This document shows, piece by piece, positions 16,826 to 24,673 of a stretch of 64,000 nt of DNA. Position 1 is the first letter of the stretch. Each line of letters starts with the position of its first letter. The position numbers and the translations under genes are program-made. The notes below the pieces were generated by a model. That model was not told where the DNA came from. It saw nothing but the letters and a program-made list of their open reading frames with translations, and made no database searches. Origin of the DNA: Fodinisporobacter ferrooxydans (GTDB lineage Bacteria; Bacillota; Bacilli; Tumebacillales; MYW30-H2). The DNA lies in the NCBI RefSeq assembly GCF_022818495.1, contig NZ_CP089291.1, positions 3,551,501 through 3,615,500 of the forward strand. The letters are read 5' to 3'.

Positions 16826-18765
16826 GCGCCGTCGTGTTGATTGTCGGAGAAGGGATATTGATGGATTACGTGTGTGAAAAACTATCCAGCAAATATACGG
16901 TCATCCGTCAAATCGATTTTACGACAGGAGTCCCGGAGATCCTGGATTTGGCCATGGTGCTGCACGATACTTGGCAACCCTCTGTACATCTGAAAGCGGA
17001 AGAGGTGTTACAGGCGGCTGGCGTCCCTTGGCTGCGCGGATTCGTCTCATTTGGGGAAGGCGTGATCGGCCCGCTGGTTCGCCCAGGTGTGCAAGGATGT
17101 TCACAGTGTGCAGACATGCGGCTTCTGATGGCAAGACGTGACCGCAAGGAGATGTGGGAGATCCAGCGGCAAATAGCGGCAGACGAAGGAATTCCGCGGG
17201 ATGTTTGGGCTTCGCGCACGGGGCTTTTGCAGATGGCTCACCTGCTTGCGGCGGAGGCGCAAAGAATATTACAAGGCAGCAAGGCACATTTGGAAGAGCG
17301 TGTGTTTTTGCTTAACCTGAAGATGCTGAAGGGCTCACGACACTTCTTTCTGCCCGATCCGACGTGTCCCGTTTGCGGGCGGCTGCCGGACGACTCAGCG
17401 AATGCGGCGCAGATTTCGCTGCAACCAAACCCGAAGTTCCGAACGGACGTGTATCGTTGCCGTCCGATGAATGACCTGAAGGAAGTTCTGGTCAAAGATT
17501 ATCTGGATAACCGGACTGGATTTTTGAATGGGAAAGTGTATGATTTGGAGTCTCCGTTTGCCACCGTAGGCATGAATTTGCCGCTGACCATCGGGGACGA
17601 GGCGACGGCAGGCCGCACTCTTTCGTTTGCGGAAAGCGAGCTGACTGCCATTTTAGAGGGGATTGAACGGCACGGGGGTCTGGCTGCCCAAGGCAAACGG
17701 ACGGTGGTATATGATAGTTTCCGCAATTTGGGCGATCAAGCATTGAATCCCCTTGCAGTGGGAGTGCACGCGCAGGAACAGTATGCACGTCCTGATTTTC
17801 CATTTCAATCGTTTGACCCGGATCGCCAAATCCATTGGGTATGGGGCTATTCATTTATGCAAGAGCGTCCGATCCTGGTTCCGGAGCTGCTTGCCTATTA
17901 CAGCTTGGGCTGCGGAGAGGGGTTTGTTTATGAAACTTCCAACGGATGCGCTTTGGGCGGAAGTTTGGAGGAGGCTATTTTTCACGGCATTTTGGAAGTG
18001 GTGGAGCGCGATTCATTCCTGATGACATGGTATGCGCAACTGCCCCTTCCGCGCCTCGATCCGTATTCGGCGAAAGACCGGGAATTGCGGTTAATGATCG
18101 ACCATTTGCGGGCGGTAACGAGTTTTGAGCTATATATGTTTAACGCAACGATGGAAAACGGGATACCCAGCGTTTGGGTTTTGGCAAAAAACAGGAGGAA
18201 ACAAGGAGTGAATCTTATCTGTGCAGCCGGAGCGCATGTAGATCCGGTGCGGGCAGTGAAAGGCGCGATTCATGAGTTAGCCGGTATGCTCCTGACGTTT
18301 AATAAAAAATTTGAGGCAAATCGAGAGAAGTATGTACGAATGTTCTACGATCCGTTCGAGGTGAAACAGATGGATGATCATTCGATGTTGTACAGTTTGC
18401 CGCAAGCGGAAGAGCGTCTGCAATTTTTGCTGAATGACGATCGCCCGCTGCGAACATTTGCAGAGGAATTCAAACAGCAGTGGAAGCATGCGGATTTAAC
18501 GGATGATCTAAAGGACATTCTGCAAGTGTTTCGTAGCTTGAACCTCGATGTAATCGTTGTGGACCAGACGACGCCGGAGATGAAAAGAAACAGGCTGCAT
18601 TGCGTAAAAGTGCTGATACCGGGAATGTTGCCGATGACGTTCGGGCATCATCTGACTCGCTTGGAGGGGCTGGAGAGGGTTTTGAATATACCTATGGAAC
18701 TCGGATATACACCACAACCACTTACGCCTGAACAACTCAATCCACATCCACATCCGTTTCCATAA
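16822..18765 (+). CDS. YcaO cyclodehydratase (SagD family) with fused N-terminal partner domain
   Basis: 647 residues. It would use ATP to cyclise Cys/Thr of the precursor into azolines. The N-terminal ~200 residues are the cyclodehydratase partner domain with two zinc-type pairs, GCSQCAD and CPVCGR. The YcaO domain follows, with nucleotide/Mg sites in SFAESELTAILEGIERHGG and SLEEAIFHGILEVVERDSF. The C-terminus ends HPHPFP, the PxPxP tail characteristic of azoline-forming YcaO enzymes. GTG start with GGGAGGAGGAAT upstream. Together with the ThiF-like gene and SagB it forms a complete azole-forming set. Confidence 0.92.
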   Translation: MSAVVLIVGEGILMDYVCEKLSSKYTVIRQIDFTTGVPEILDLAMVLHDTWQPSVHLKAEEVLQAAGVPWLRGFVSFGEGVIGPLVRPGVQGCSQCADMRLLMARRDRKEMWEIQRQIAADEGIPRDVWASRTGLLQMAHLLAAEAQRILQGSKAHLEERVFLLNLKMLKGSRHFFLPDPTCPVCGRLPDDSANAAQISLQPNPKFRTDVYRCRPMNDLKEVLVKDYLDNRTGFLNGKVYDLESPFATVGMNLPLTIGDEATAGRTLSFAESELTAILEGIERHGGLAAQGKRTVVYDSFRNLGDQALNPLAVGVHAQEQYARPDFPFQSFDPDRQIHWVWGYSFMQERPILVPELLAYYSLGCGEGFVYETSNGCALGGSLEEAIFHGILEVVERDSFLMTWYAQLPLPRLDPYSAKDRELRLMIDHLRAVTSFELYMFNATMENGIPSVWVLAKNRRKQGVNLICAAGAHVDPVRAVKGAIHELAGMLLTFNKKFEANREKYVRMFYDPFEVKQMDDHSMLYSLPQAEERLQFLLNDDRPLRTFAEEFKQQWKHADLTDDLKDILQVFRSLNLDVIVVDQTTPEMKRNRLHCVKVLIPGMLPMTFGHHLTRLEGLERVLNIPMELGYTPQPLTPEQLNPHPHPFP

Positions 18766-18787
18766 GTCGTGGCTGGGAGGTAGAAGT

Positions 18788-20371
18788 ATGAACTTAGAGG
18801 CATTTCTGCACGATCTGCACTTTGACATTGATAGGATGATTCATCCAGAAGGCTGGGAGGTAGATTGGGAAGATGCACCACTTCCCTATAAACTTTATCG
18901 TGGCTTACCTGTGGTTCCATTGTCTTCGGAAGTACCACTGACGCTTACAGCAGGAACATGTTCCACGCAGCCTAATCTTCTCGGAATTGGACATTTTCTA
19001 TGGTACGCATTCGGGCTCACACAATTCGCACAGTCAGAATTTGCTTTTGCTGGAAAGGAACAAGGACCAATACAGAGGCAGTTTCACCGGAGATTCGTTC
19101 CAGCTGGAGGTGGACTATATCCGAATGAGTTGTACGTGTATCTAAAAATTAAAGACTTGCCTACCGGAGTCTACCATTATGATGTGGCACACCATCGCTT
19201 AGTGTTACTGCGAGAAGGTCAATTTGACTCCTATCTTATACAGGCTCTTGGCAATCAATGTGATATGGCTGCTTGTTTTGGCGCAGTCTTTGTATCGACG
19301 ATGTTTTGGAAAAATTTCTTTAAATATCATAACTTTGCTTATCGCTTACAAGGGCTGGATGCGGGAGTTTTGATTGGTCAATTGTTGGAAGTGGCAAAAC
19401 AGTTTAACTTTACAACAGGTGTATACTTTCAGTTTCTGGATCGGGCCATCAACCATTTGCTTGGAATATCCGAACTGGAAGAAAGCGTATATGCGGTCAT
19501 TCCACTCTCACAAGAACCTTTTAATGTTTGGTTTATTACAGGAGATGGCAAAGAAGGTACCACCATCTCAGCAGCTGAATTGTGTCAGGAGTTGACCGCT
19601 GTTCATCATCATCACTATGTCCGATCACAGAGGATGAAGGAATATCCAATGTTAATCAAGATGAACGAAGCTTCCATGTTGGAATCCGTGCGATCGTTTC
19701 GGCAAATGGATGATTGTAGAGGTGTTAACTATTCAGGGCGATTAATACCTCTGCCCGATGTGAAACGACTAAAATATGACCTGTCAGCAGCCTCTATGAA
19801 ACGGTATTCACCAGGACTCGATTTTGTTTTGAGAAAAGTTGATTTAACACAACTGGCAATGTTGTTGCATGAAGCAACGGCTTCCTTTTCGTATCAAAAT
19901 GATTTGGATGGAACACAAAAGAATCCAAAGCCGCGAGTCTCATTATTTGTCAATTTGTATGGAATTGAGGGAATTCCAGATGGCGCTTATCAATATGACA
20001 GCGCTGTACATGCGTTAAGGCTCATACGTTCTGGGGATCATCGGCTCTCGTTGCAGCTAGGGTATCTCTATAATGTAAATCTGTTTCAAGTTCCTATCTG
20101 CCTACATGTGGCTGGGGATCAGAATCATCTTATACCCACGATGGGATACAGAGGATATCGCATCCAACAAATGGAAGCTGGCATGCTCACACAGCGGTTA
20201 TCGCTTATTGCATGTGCCATAGGTTTAGGGAGCCATGTAATCCTTGGATTTGATGTGAACACAGCGAACAAAATCTTTGGGATGGCTCCCCAAGCGCAAA
20301 CAAGCCTCGTCCAACTCCCCATCGGTTCCCATCGACCTCCGTGTAAATTGGAAGGAAGTTTACGTAGCTAA
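18788..20371 (+). CDS. SagB/ThcOx-type FMN azoline dehydrogenase, tandem nitroreductase domains
   Basis: 527 residues with two nitroreductase-like halves (about 60-260 and 330-515). It would oxidise azolines to aromatic azoles using FMN. The first half has RQFHRRFVPAGGGLYPNELYVYL, the SagB motif, and the second has PKPRVSLFVNLYGIEGIPDGAYQYD and the C-terminal MEAGMLTQRLSLIACAIGLGS. The GGGAGGTAGAAGT RBS is 22 bases after the YcaO stop. Codon use is slightly more A/T-rich than in the two genes before it. Its presence predicts mature thiazoles/methyloxazoles rather than only azolines. Confidence 0.9.
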   Translation: MNLEAFLHDLHFDIDRMIHPEGWEVDWEDAPLPYKLYRGLPVVPLSSEVPLTLTAGTCSTQPNLLGIGHFLWYAFGLTQFAQSEFAFAGKEQGPIQRQFHRRFVPAGGGLYPNELYVYLKIKDLPTGVYHYDVAHHRLVLLREGQFDSYLIQALGNQCDMAACFGAVFVSTMFWKNFFKYHNFAYRLQGLDAGVLIGQLLEVAKQFNFTTGVYFQFLDRAINHLLGISELEESVYAVIPLSQEPFNVWFITGDGKEGTTISAAELCQELTAVHHHHYVRSQRMKEYPMLIKMNEASMLESVRSFRQMDDCRGVNYSGRLIPLPDVKRLKYDLSAASMKRYSPGLDFVLRKVDLTQLAMLLHEATASFSYQNDLDGTQKNPKPRVSLFVNLYGIEGIPDGAYQYDSAVHALRLIRSGDHRLSLQLGYLYNVNLFQVPICLHVAGDQNHLIPTMGYRGYRIQQMEAGMLTQRLSLIACAIGLGSHVILGFDVNTANKIFGMAPQAQTSLVQLPIGSHRPPCKLEGSLRS

Positions 20372-20426
20372 GTGGGAGTCTTGAAAACAAGAGAGGCAAT
20401 GCTTGAAGGAGAGGGGGCTATTTTAT

Positions 20427-20936
20427 ATGGATCTTGTGGTTCGTCCAGTACAAACAATCGATGCCTCTTCTATCCATCGAATCAGTATACAAGACACTGT
20501 TTACCCAAATATGTTTTGCCTGCCAAGTCTGCGGGTAGAACAAATGACAGCTTTACTGAACAATTTAGGACCGAATGAGCATGAATTTGTTGCGGAACTC
20601 GACGGAACCGTAGTTGGGTATGTGGGTCTGAACCAGGAACATGGACGAAAGAATCACATCGGCTATCTTTTCATCGGGGTTGACGGAAAGCACCATGGCA
20701 AAGGCATAGGTACTGCACTTTTAAACAAGATACTCGACTTGGCTGATCACTGGCTTTTGCTGGAGAGGGTTGAACTTGAGGTACTTGCAACAAATCCACG
20801 GGCACAATCCTTGTATGAACGGTTCGGATTTGTTGTCGAGGGAAGAAAAAAAGGCGCCATGATACATGCAGGGAAGTATGTCGATGTAGTCTTTTTAGCC
20901 AGACTGCGTCCAAATGGCATCCTTTCAAAAGTATAG
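20427..20936 (+). CDS. GNAT-family N-acetyltransferase
   Basis: 169-residue GCN5-related acetyltransferase with the acetyl-CoA loop HHGKGIGTALLNKILDLA and the C-terminal NPRAQSLYERFGFVVEGRKKGA typical of the family. The ATG at 20427 follows AAGGAGAGGGGG. It lies 55 bases after sagB and overlaps no gene. It might acetylate the mature peptide N-terminus, as an acetyltransferase does in goadsporin biosynthesis, or act in self-protection. An unrelated house-keeping role cannot be excluded. Confidence 0.85.
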   Translation: MDLVVRPVQTIDASSIHRISIQDTVYPNMFCLPSLRVEQMTALLNNLGPNEHEFVAELDGTVVGYVGLNQEHGRKNHIGYLFIGVDGKHHGKGIGTALLNKILDLADHWLLLERVELEVLATNPRAQSLYERFGFVVEGRKKGAMIHAGKYVDVVFLARLRPNGILSKV

Positions 20937-20970
20937 GCAGTACGAGACAAAGGGAGATCGGGGGGATTTT

Positions 20971-21759
20971 ATGTCTCATTCCAAAGAATATCACGGTTGC
21001 GTTGACACTGAGTACCTACAAACTGTGGCGTCCGGATTTGGATTTTTCAAATCTCGCACATATGAGCTCATGCGAGTGCAAACCGGGCAAACCGTATTGG
21101 ATGTTGGATGTGGACCGGGAATCGATACCGTAGCGCTCGGCATATTGATTGGTCCATCCGGCAAGGTATTTGGCATCGATTTGGATCCGGAAATGATCGT
21201 TGCTGCACATGAAAGCGCAAAGCGTCAAGGGATGGAAGCATGGGTACACCACCAGCAGGCAGATGCTTCCAGCCTCCCCTTCGATTCTGACGGATTCGAC
21301 GGGGTGCGCAGCGAATGTACATTTCAGCATCTGGCCGACCCGGAAAAGGTGCTTTATGAAATGATTCGTGTGACCAAACCGGGAGGGTGGATTGTTGTAC
21401 TCGATACAGACCACTCAAGTTTCACCGTTGATACAGTACACAAGGAAATCGAATGGAAGATTCGCCGGCACCGTCCGGAGTTGCTTCGCAACGGTTACTC
21501 CGGACGTGAACTGTATGGCCTGTTCAAGAAAGCGAACGTACAGAATGTTACGTATGAGGTACATGCATCTTCCACAACTGATTTTTCGCTTGTTCAATAT
21601 GTTCTCCGTTGGCACGACGCCATTGAGAAACTGATTGACGGCGGCATCGTGACGGCAGTGGAAGCGGCAGCGATCAACAGCGAACTCGAACAGCGAAACT
21701 CCAAAGGCACATTTTTTTGCTACGGGACATTTACGATCGTCACGGGTCGAAAAGGATAA
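20971..21759 (+). CDS. Class I SAM-dependent methyltransferase
   Basis: 262 residues. SAM-binding motif I is VLDVGCGPGIDTVALG (residues ~40-55), the acidic motif II is VFGIDLDPEMI, and later motifs include ADASSLPFDSDGFDGVRS and VTKPGGWIVVLDTDH. This is the UbiE/Methyltransf_11 type. The ATG at 20971 is preferred because GGGGGGATTTT precedes it; an in-frame ATG at 20914 would overlap the acetyltransferase gene. Last gene on this strand of the microcin cluster, it may methylate the product, as PznL does in plantazolicin, but small-molecule substrates are possible. Confidence 0.85.
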   Translation: MSHSKEYHGCVDTEYLQTVASGFGFFKSRTYELMRVQTGQTVLDVGCGPGIDTVALGILIGPSGKVFGIDLDPEMIVAAHESAKRQGMEAWVHHQQADASSLPFDSDGFDGVRSECTFQHLADPEKVLYEMIRVTKPGGWIVVLDTDHSSFTVDTVHKEIEWKIRRHRPELLRNGYSGRELYGLFKKANVQNVTYEVHASSTTDFSLVQYVLRWHDAIEKLIDGGIVTAVEAAAINSELEQRNSKGTFFCYGTFTIVTGRKG

Positions 21760-21818
21760 GCCTCTCCTGATCTTCTCAAAAATCAATAGTGGCGTGCTTC
21801 CAAACGAAGTTGCCGCCT

Positions 21819-22010
21819 CTATTCATGCATCTTTTCCATTGTCTGTTTGGTTGCTCGACGAGCTTCATCAAGTCCGCCCAACAGTGTTCTCATGCCTGCG
21901 AACAGAATTGGGGGAGTGTAAGAGAGTGCGATTTTGGACAAAGGCCAATTCACTCCCCAGACGAATACAAGAAATATGATCAGCAAAGCGGGAAAACCGT
22001 AGTCCACCAT
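21819..22010 (-). pseudogene. Truncated EamA/DMT transporter N-terminus
   Basis: The minus-strand frame encodes MVDYGFPALLIIFLVFVWG-VNWPLSKIALSYTPPILFAGMRTLLGGL, the first two helices of an EamA drug/metabolite transporter (normally ~300 residues). It then leaves the family in DEARRATKQTMEKMHE and stops after 63 residues. No further transporter sequence is visible to 21760. It is therefore a remnant. A 10-bp perfect inverted repeat (CACCATACCC/GGGTATGGTG, about 22006-22031) spans its start. Confidence 0.6.
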
Positions 22011-22179
22011 ACCCTTGCTGGGTATGGTGTGTCAACCCGCGAACGATCATTATTGTATTTGCTGGATTCATTTTTAAGCGGCTACGTAAGCTGCACATGT
22101 ATTCAGGGAGTGGGTGGCAAATGAAAGAAATGAGACATAATGGAGGTTGGGGAAAGATGATATCATTTGGAAGTTATTT

Positions 22180-22569
22180 TTAATAGGGCATTGATCTTGC
22201 TTTAAGCCAACTTGCAATTTCTTCTAAAAGAGGTTTATTTTCAGCTACATATATGGTGTATTCATAAAGCTCTAATTCATATTGTTCTGTTATGTAATAA
22301 CCATTCAATTCCAGGTAAATAAGTGCGCAGGCAAGAGCTGTTCTTTTATTTCCATCATTGAATAATTGTTTCGTGGCAAATCCTTCTAAATAAACGGCAG
22401 CCTTCATAAATAAACCAGGGTATTGTTCCTCACCGAAATATTCTGTAAACGGTTTTTCGGCCATGAAACTAATCAACCCTGGTTCTTTTTCACCCGATAA
22501 TCCGCCAAATTCATTGAGATACATATCATGAATTTCAACGATCTGTTCTCTTGTAAGCTCAATGTACAT
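22180..22569 (-). CDS. Doc/Fic-family toxin with altered catalytic motif
   Basis: 129-residue Doc-like Fic-fold protein, probably a type II toxin acting on translation machinery by phosphoryl or nucleotidyl transfer. The central motif reads QLFNDGNKRTALA; phage P1 Doc has HIFNDANKRTAL, so the catalytic His is Gln here while Phe, Asp, Asn, Lys and Arg remain. The ATG directly follows the stop of the upstream small gene (TAG-ATG). The C-terminal helix ends IASWLKARSMPY. Whether the His loss abolishes activity is not known from sequence. Confidence 0.8.
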   Translation of the reverse strand: MYIELTREQIVEIHDMYLNEFGGLSGEKEPGLISFMAEKPFTEYFGEEQYPGLFMKAAVYLEGFATKQLFNDGNKRTALACALIYLELNGYYITEQYELELYEYTIYVAENKPLLEEIASWLKARSMPY

Positions 22570-22716
22570 CTAGTTCTTCGCCAACTTTTCAAACGATTTT
22601 TTGTGACGATCCATAACACGCTTTGCTGCTGCCAATGCTTGTGCGTTACTAACCGGAATTCTCTTTGGAGTTGGCTGTGCTTTGTTAATTGCCATGTCAT
22701 CCCTCTTTTCCTTCAT
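22570..22716 (-). CDS. Small antitoxin-like protein paired with the Doc toxin
   Basis: 48 residues from ATG 22716, which follows TAGGAGGT at a good distance on the minus strand. The sequence is short, basic and helical (RIPVSNAQALAAAKRVMDRHKKSFEKLAK), like the toxin-neutralising C-terminal helix of Phd-type antitoxins. There is no room for the usual N-terminal DNA-binding domain. It abuts the toxin start, which is the normal antitoxin-toxin arrangement. Assigned by position and size; I do not recognise the family. Confidence 0.65.
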   Translation of the reverse strand: MKEKRDDMAINKAQPTPKRIPVSNAQALAAAKRVMDRHKKSFEKLAKN

Positions 22717-22806
22717 TCCGCAATTACCTCCTATAAAGCAGATTCGCCAAAGATTCAACGATTTAAACTTTGTATGAGATAGTATGCGAAATCTATTGTT
22801 TATATG

Positions 22807-22847
22807 ATTATATATCGGATTCATAGATTAGTAAATATTTCTAATCT
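22807..22847 (-). promoter_or_regulatory. Promoter and palindromic operator of the toxin-antitoxin pair
   Basis: On the minus strand a -10 TATAAT (22812-22807) lies 17 bases from a -35-like TTTACT (22835-22830). The -35 is inside a perfect inverted repeat with 7-bp arms AGATTAG (22825-22831) and CTAATCT (22841-22847). This is a good position for autorepression. The remaining 22848-23188 has no gene I can support. Confidence 0.65.
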
Positions 22848-23188
22848 TCATAATTGCCCAAGTCATTGGAATTCTTTACTTCTTGCATGTACTCGCTTGG
22901 ACAAGATTTTAGGAAGAAGGGAGGTTGTTTGTACGGCTCCGTATTATTAACTTCTTTTAGATTCCAGCTCATATTTGTTATAAAATATGAGAAATGGAAG
23001 GAGGTTGACGATAAAAAAACTATTTCGCACATCACGGGTTTCGAAGTTTGATAAATGGAATTAAAATTATAGCATACACTTCTTGGAAAAACAAGGTATA
23101 AAATGAGTAATATGTTCTGATGTGCAACGAATTGAATGATTATGTTGGGAAAAAATTCGTGTTTGTTTTAAGGAAAGAAGGATTTTGA

Positions 23189-23305
23189 ATGACTGGACTG
23201 CCAAGACCGGCAAAACGAGTGATGGAGATTGCTTTGCCTGCGATTGCTGAGGCATATCTGCAAAACTTGTTAGGCGTAGTAGATTCCTTTTTTATTGCAA
23301 AACTA
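23189..23305 (+). pseudogene. MATE efflux gene, 5' fragment (split by IS630 element)
   Basis: ATG 23189, behind AAGGAAAGAAGG, encodes MTGLPRPAKRVMEIALPAI-AEAYLQNLLGVVDSFFIAKL, the N-terminus and first helix of a MATE-family multidrug/toxin exporter. The frame enters the insertion element at 23306 and stops at 23335 after nine extra codons. Joined to the fragment at 24674 across the duplicated TA it would give a 445-residue protein of normal MATE length. Confidence 0.88.
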
Positions 23306-23338
23306 GTGCGTAATGGCGTAAGTAACGCGTTATAATAA

Positions 23339-24094
23339 TTACATTTTCAGAAGCTTACCAGCATAAGTCCAACGAAAGGGTTTGGCCAAATGTTCGTTAT
23401 AGTAATCAATAAATGCGGCAATACGCTGCTCTAAATCTTCGACTGACACAAAGCTGGCGCGTTTATTCAGAAGACGGCGTGAGAGTATGCTAAACCAACA
23501 TTCAATTTGGTTGAGCCAAGAAGAATGTTTAGGCGTGTAGATCACGCGAATACGATGGCTAGGATCGGTAAGAAACGCGGCGCGGGATTCCATCGTTTTC
23601 AGAACGCCGGACTTGCCCTTTTCACCAAGTGCTTCTTCCGGTATGCCGCACTCCGCAGCTACGAAACGAACCAGAGACTCGGACTTATGCGTGTTCAATT
23701 GATCCATCACGAGCAGGTAAGGTGCTGTTGGATCATGGCGGACCACTTGGCGGATATGCTCCACAAAGTCGGCTTCATTACGTGTCGCCTGAATCATCGG
23801 AGCGATCAACTGGCCCGTGACGACATCGCGTGAAGCGGTAAGACTGGTCGTGCCATGCCGGATGTATTCCTGCTCGACGCGCTCCACTTGCCCCGGTTTC
23901 ATCGGTTTCGTGGCCTGTGCGCGTTCTAACGCCTGAATACCCGTTTTTTCATCCGTGCATAAAACGTGTACTCCTTGTTCAGCGAGTTCCGATGCCTCAT
24001 GATAAGCGTCACACACCTGTTTCACTTGTTGATGGTACAACTCGGGATCATCGATCTTCGGATTGAGCCATCCTTTCACTTGATGGGGTTTCAA
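23339..24094 (-). CDS. IS630 transposase, C-terminal DDE catalytic frame
   Basis: 251 residues from the first ATG, though the frame is open slightly further upstream (reading NEADLKPHQVKGW). It contains the RNase H-like DDE domain: first Asp in VLCTDEKTGIQ, second in YLLVMDQLNTHKS, and Glu in HSSWLNQIECWFSILSRR. All catalytic residues are present. Expression needs a shift relative to the N-terminal frame (skipping one base, or moving back two) near TTTTTTAAAAC; this may be programmed or may be an inactivating one-base change. Confidence 0.88.
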   Translation of the reverse strand: MKPHQVKGWLNPKIDDPELYHQQVKQVCDAYHEASELAEQGVHVLCTDEKTGIQALERAQATKPMKPGQVERVEQEYIRHGTTSLTASRDVVTGQLIAPMIQATRNEADFVEHIRQVVRHDPTAPYLLVMDQLNTHKSESLVRFVAAECGIPEEALGEKGKSGVLKTMESRAAFLTDPSHRIRVIYTPKHSSWLNQIECWFSILSRRLLNKRASFVSVEDLEQRIAAFIDYYNEHLAKPFRWTYAGKLLKM

Positions 24095-24587
24095 GTCCGC
24101 TTCGTTTTAAAAAACGCCCGACCTGACGCGTCGAAATCGAGGAAACGATGCCACGTTTTACCGCTTCGCGGGCAAGCAATCCGGGTGTCCAATGACTAAA
24201 CGGCAGTTCCAAGCTTTCGGGTGTCTGGCAGGCTAAGGTCAGGATATGGGCGACTTCCTCGGCTGTAAACGCAGACGGTCTACCCGATCGTTGTTCGTCG
24301 GTTAAGGCCGCTTCAATTTTCGCTTTCAGCGCATGAGGGCGATGGGTTTCGACTTGTTCCAGTTCCACCGCAAAAGTTGACCAGCGCTTCCTCCACCGCT
24401 TTACGGTATCGACACTGAGGCTGAGACGTCGAGCCAGTTCGCAATTGTTGACCTCTTGTGCCGAAAGTAAAATGATCTTGGCTCGCTCGATGAAATGCAG
24501 CGGTGTGTGGGTTCCTTTGGCCATCTTCTCCAGCACTTTTCGTTGCCGTTCGCTCAGTACGATTTTAATTGCGGTTTGTTTATGCAA
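24048..24587 (-). CDS. IS630 transposase, N-terminal reading frame
   Basis: 179 residues. It contains the helix-turn-helix DNA-binding region typical of IS630 transposases (NCELARRLSLSVDTVKRWRKRW, residues ~48-70) and the following winged region ending TRQVGRFLKRSG. After that the frame diverges from the family (LETPSSERMAQSEDR) because the natural continuation EADLKPHQVKGWLNPK lies in the next frame. The switch point is next to the run TTTTTTAAAAC. Confidence 0.88.
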   Translation of the reverse strand: MHKQTAIKIVLSERQRKVLEKMAKGTHTPLHFIERAKIILLSAQEVNNCELARRLSLSVDTVKRWRKRWSTFAVELEQVETHRPHALKAKIEAALTDEQRSGRPSAFTAEEVAHILTLACQTPESLELPFSHWTPGLLAREAVKRGIVSSISTRQVGRFLKRSGLETPSSERMAQSEDR

Positions 24588-24673
24588 AATATATCCGTCC
24601 CATTCTATGAATCTTTTGCTTCACAGTATATCATAGATTCATAGTCATTGGATAATTCAGCCATTTTACACTA

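Larger units (their letters stand above)
23306..24671 (-). mobile_element. IS630-family insertion sequence
   Basis: 1366-bp element bounded on both sides by TA (23304-23305 and 24672-24673), the target duplication of IS630/Tc1-mariner transposons. Imperfect terminal inverted repeats start GTGCGTAATGGC at the left and GTGTAAAATGGC at the right (read inward). It carries one two-frame transposase on the minus strand. It interrupts the MATE gene exactly at the codon CTA: removing the element plus one TA restores the frame KLGLLAIDAVG. Confidence 0.9.

Noticed and set aside
22854..23051. 65-codon frame between the antitoxin and the MATE fragment
   Set aside because: No RBS and no family features; it lies in A/T-rich intergenic sequence.
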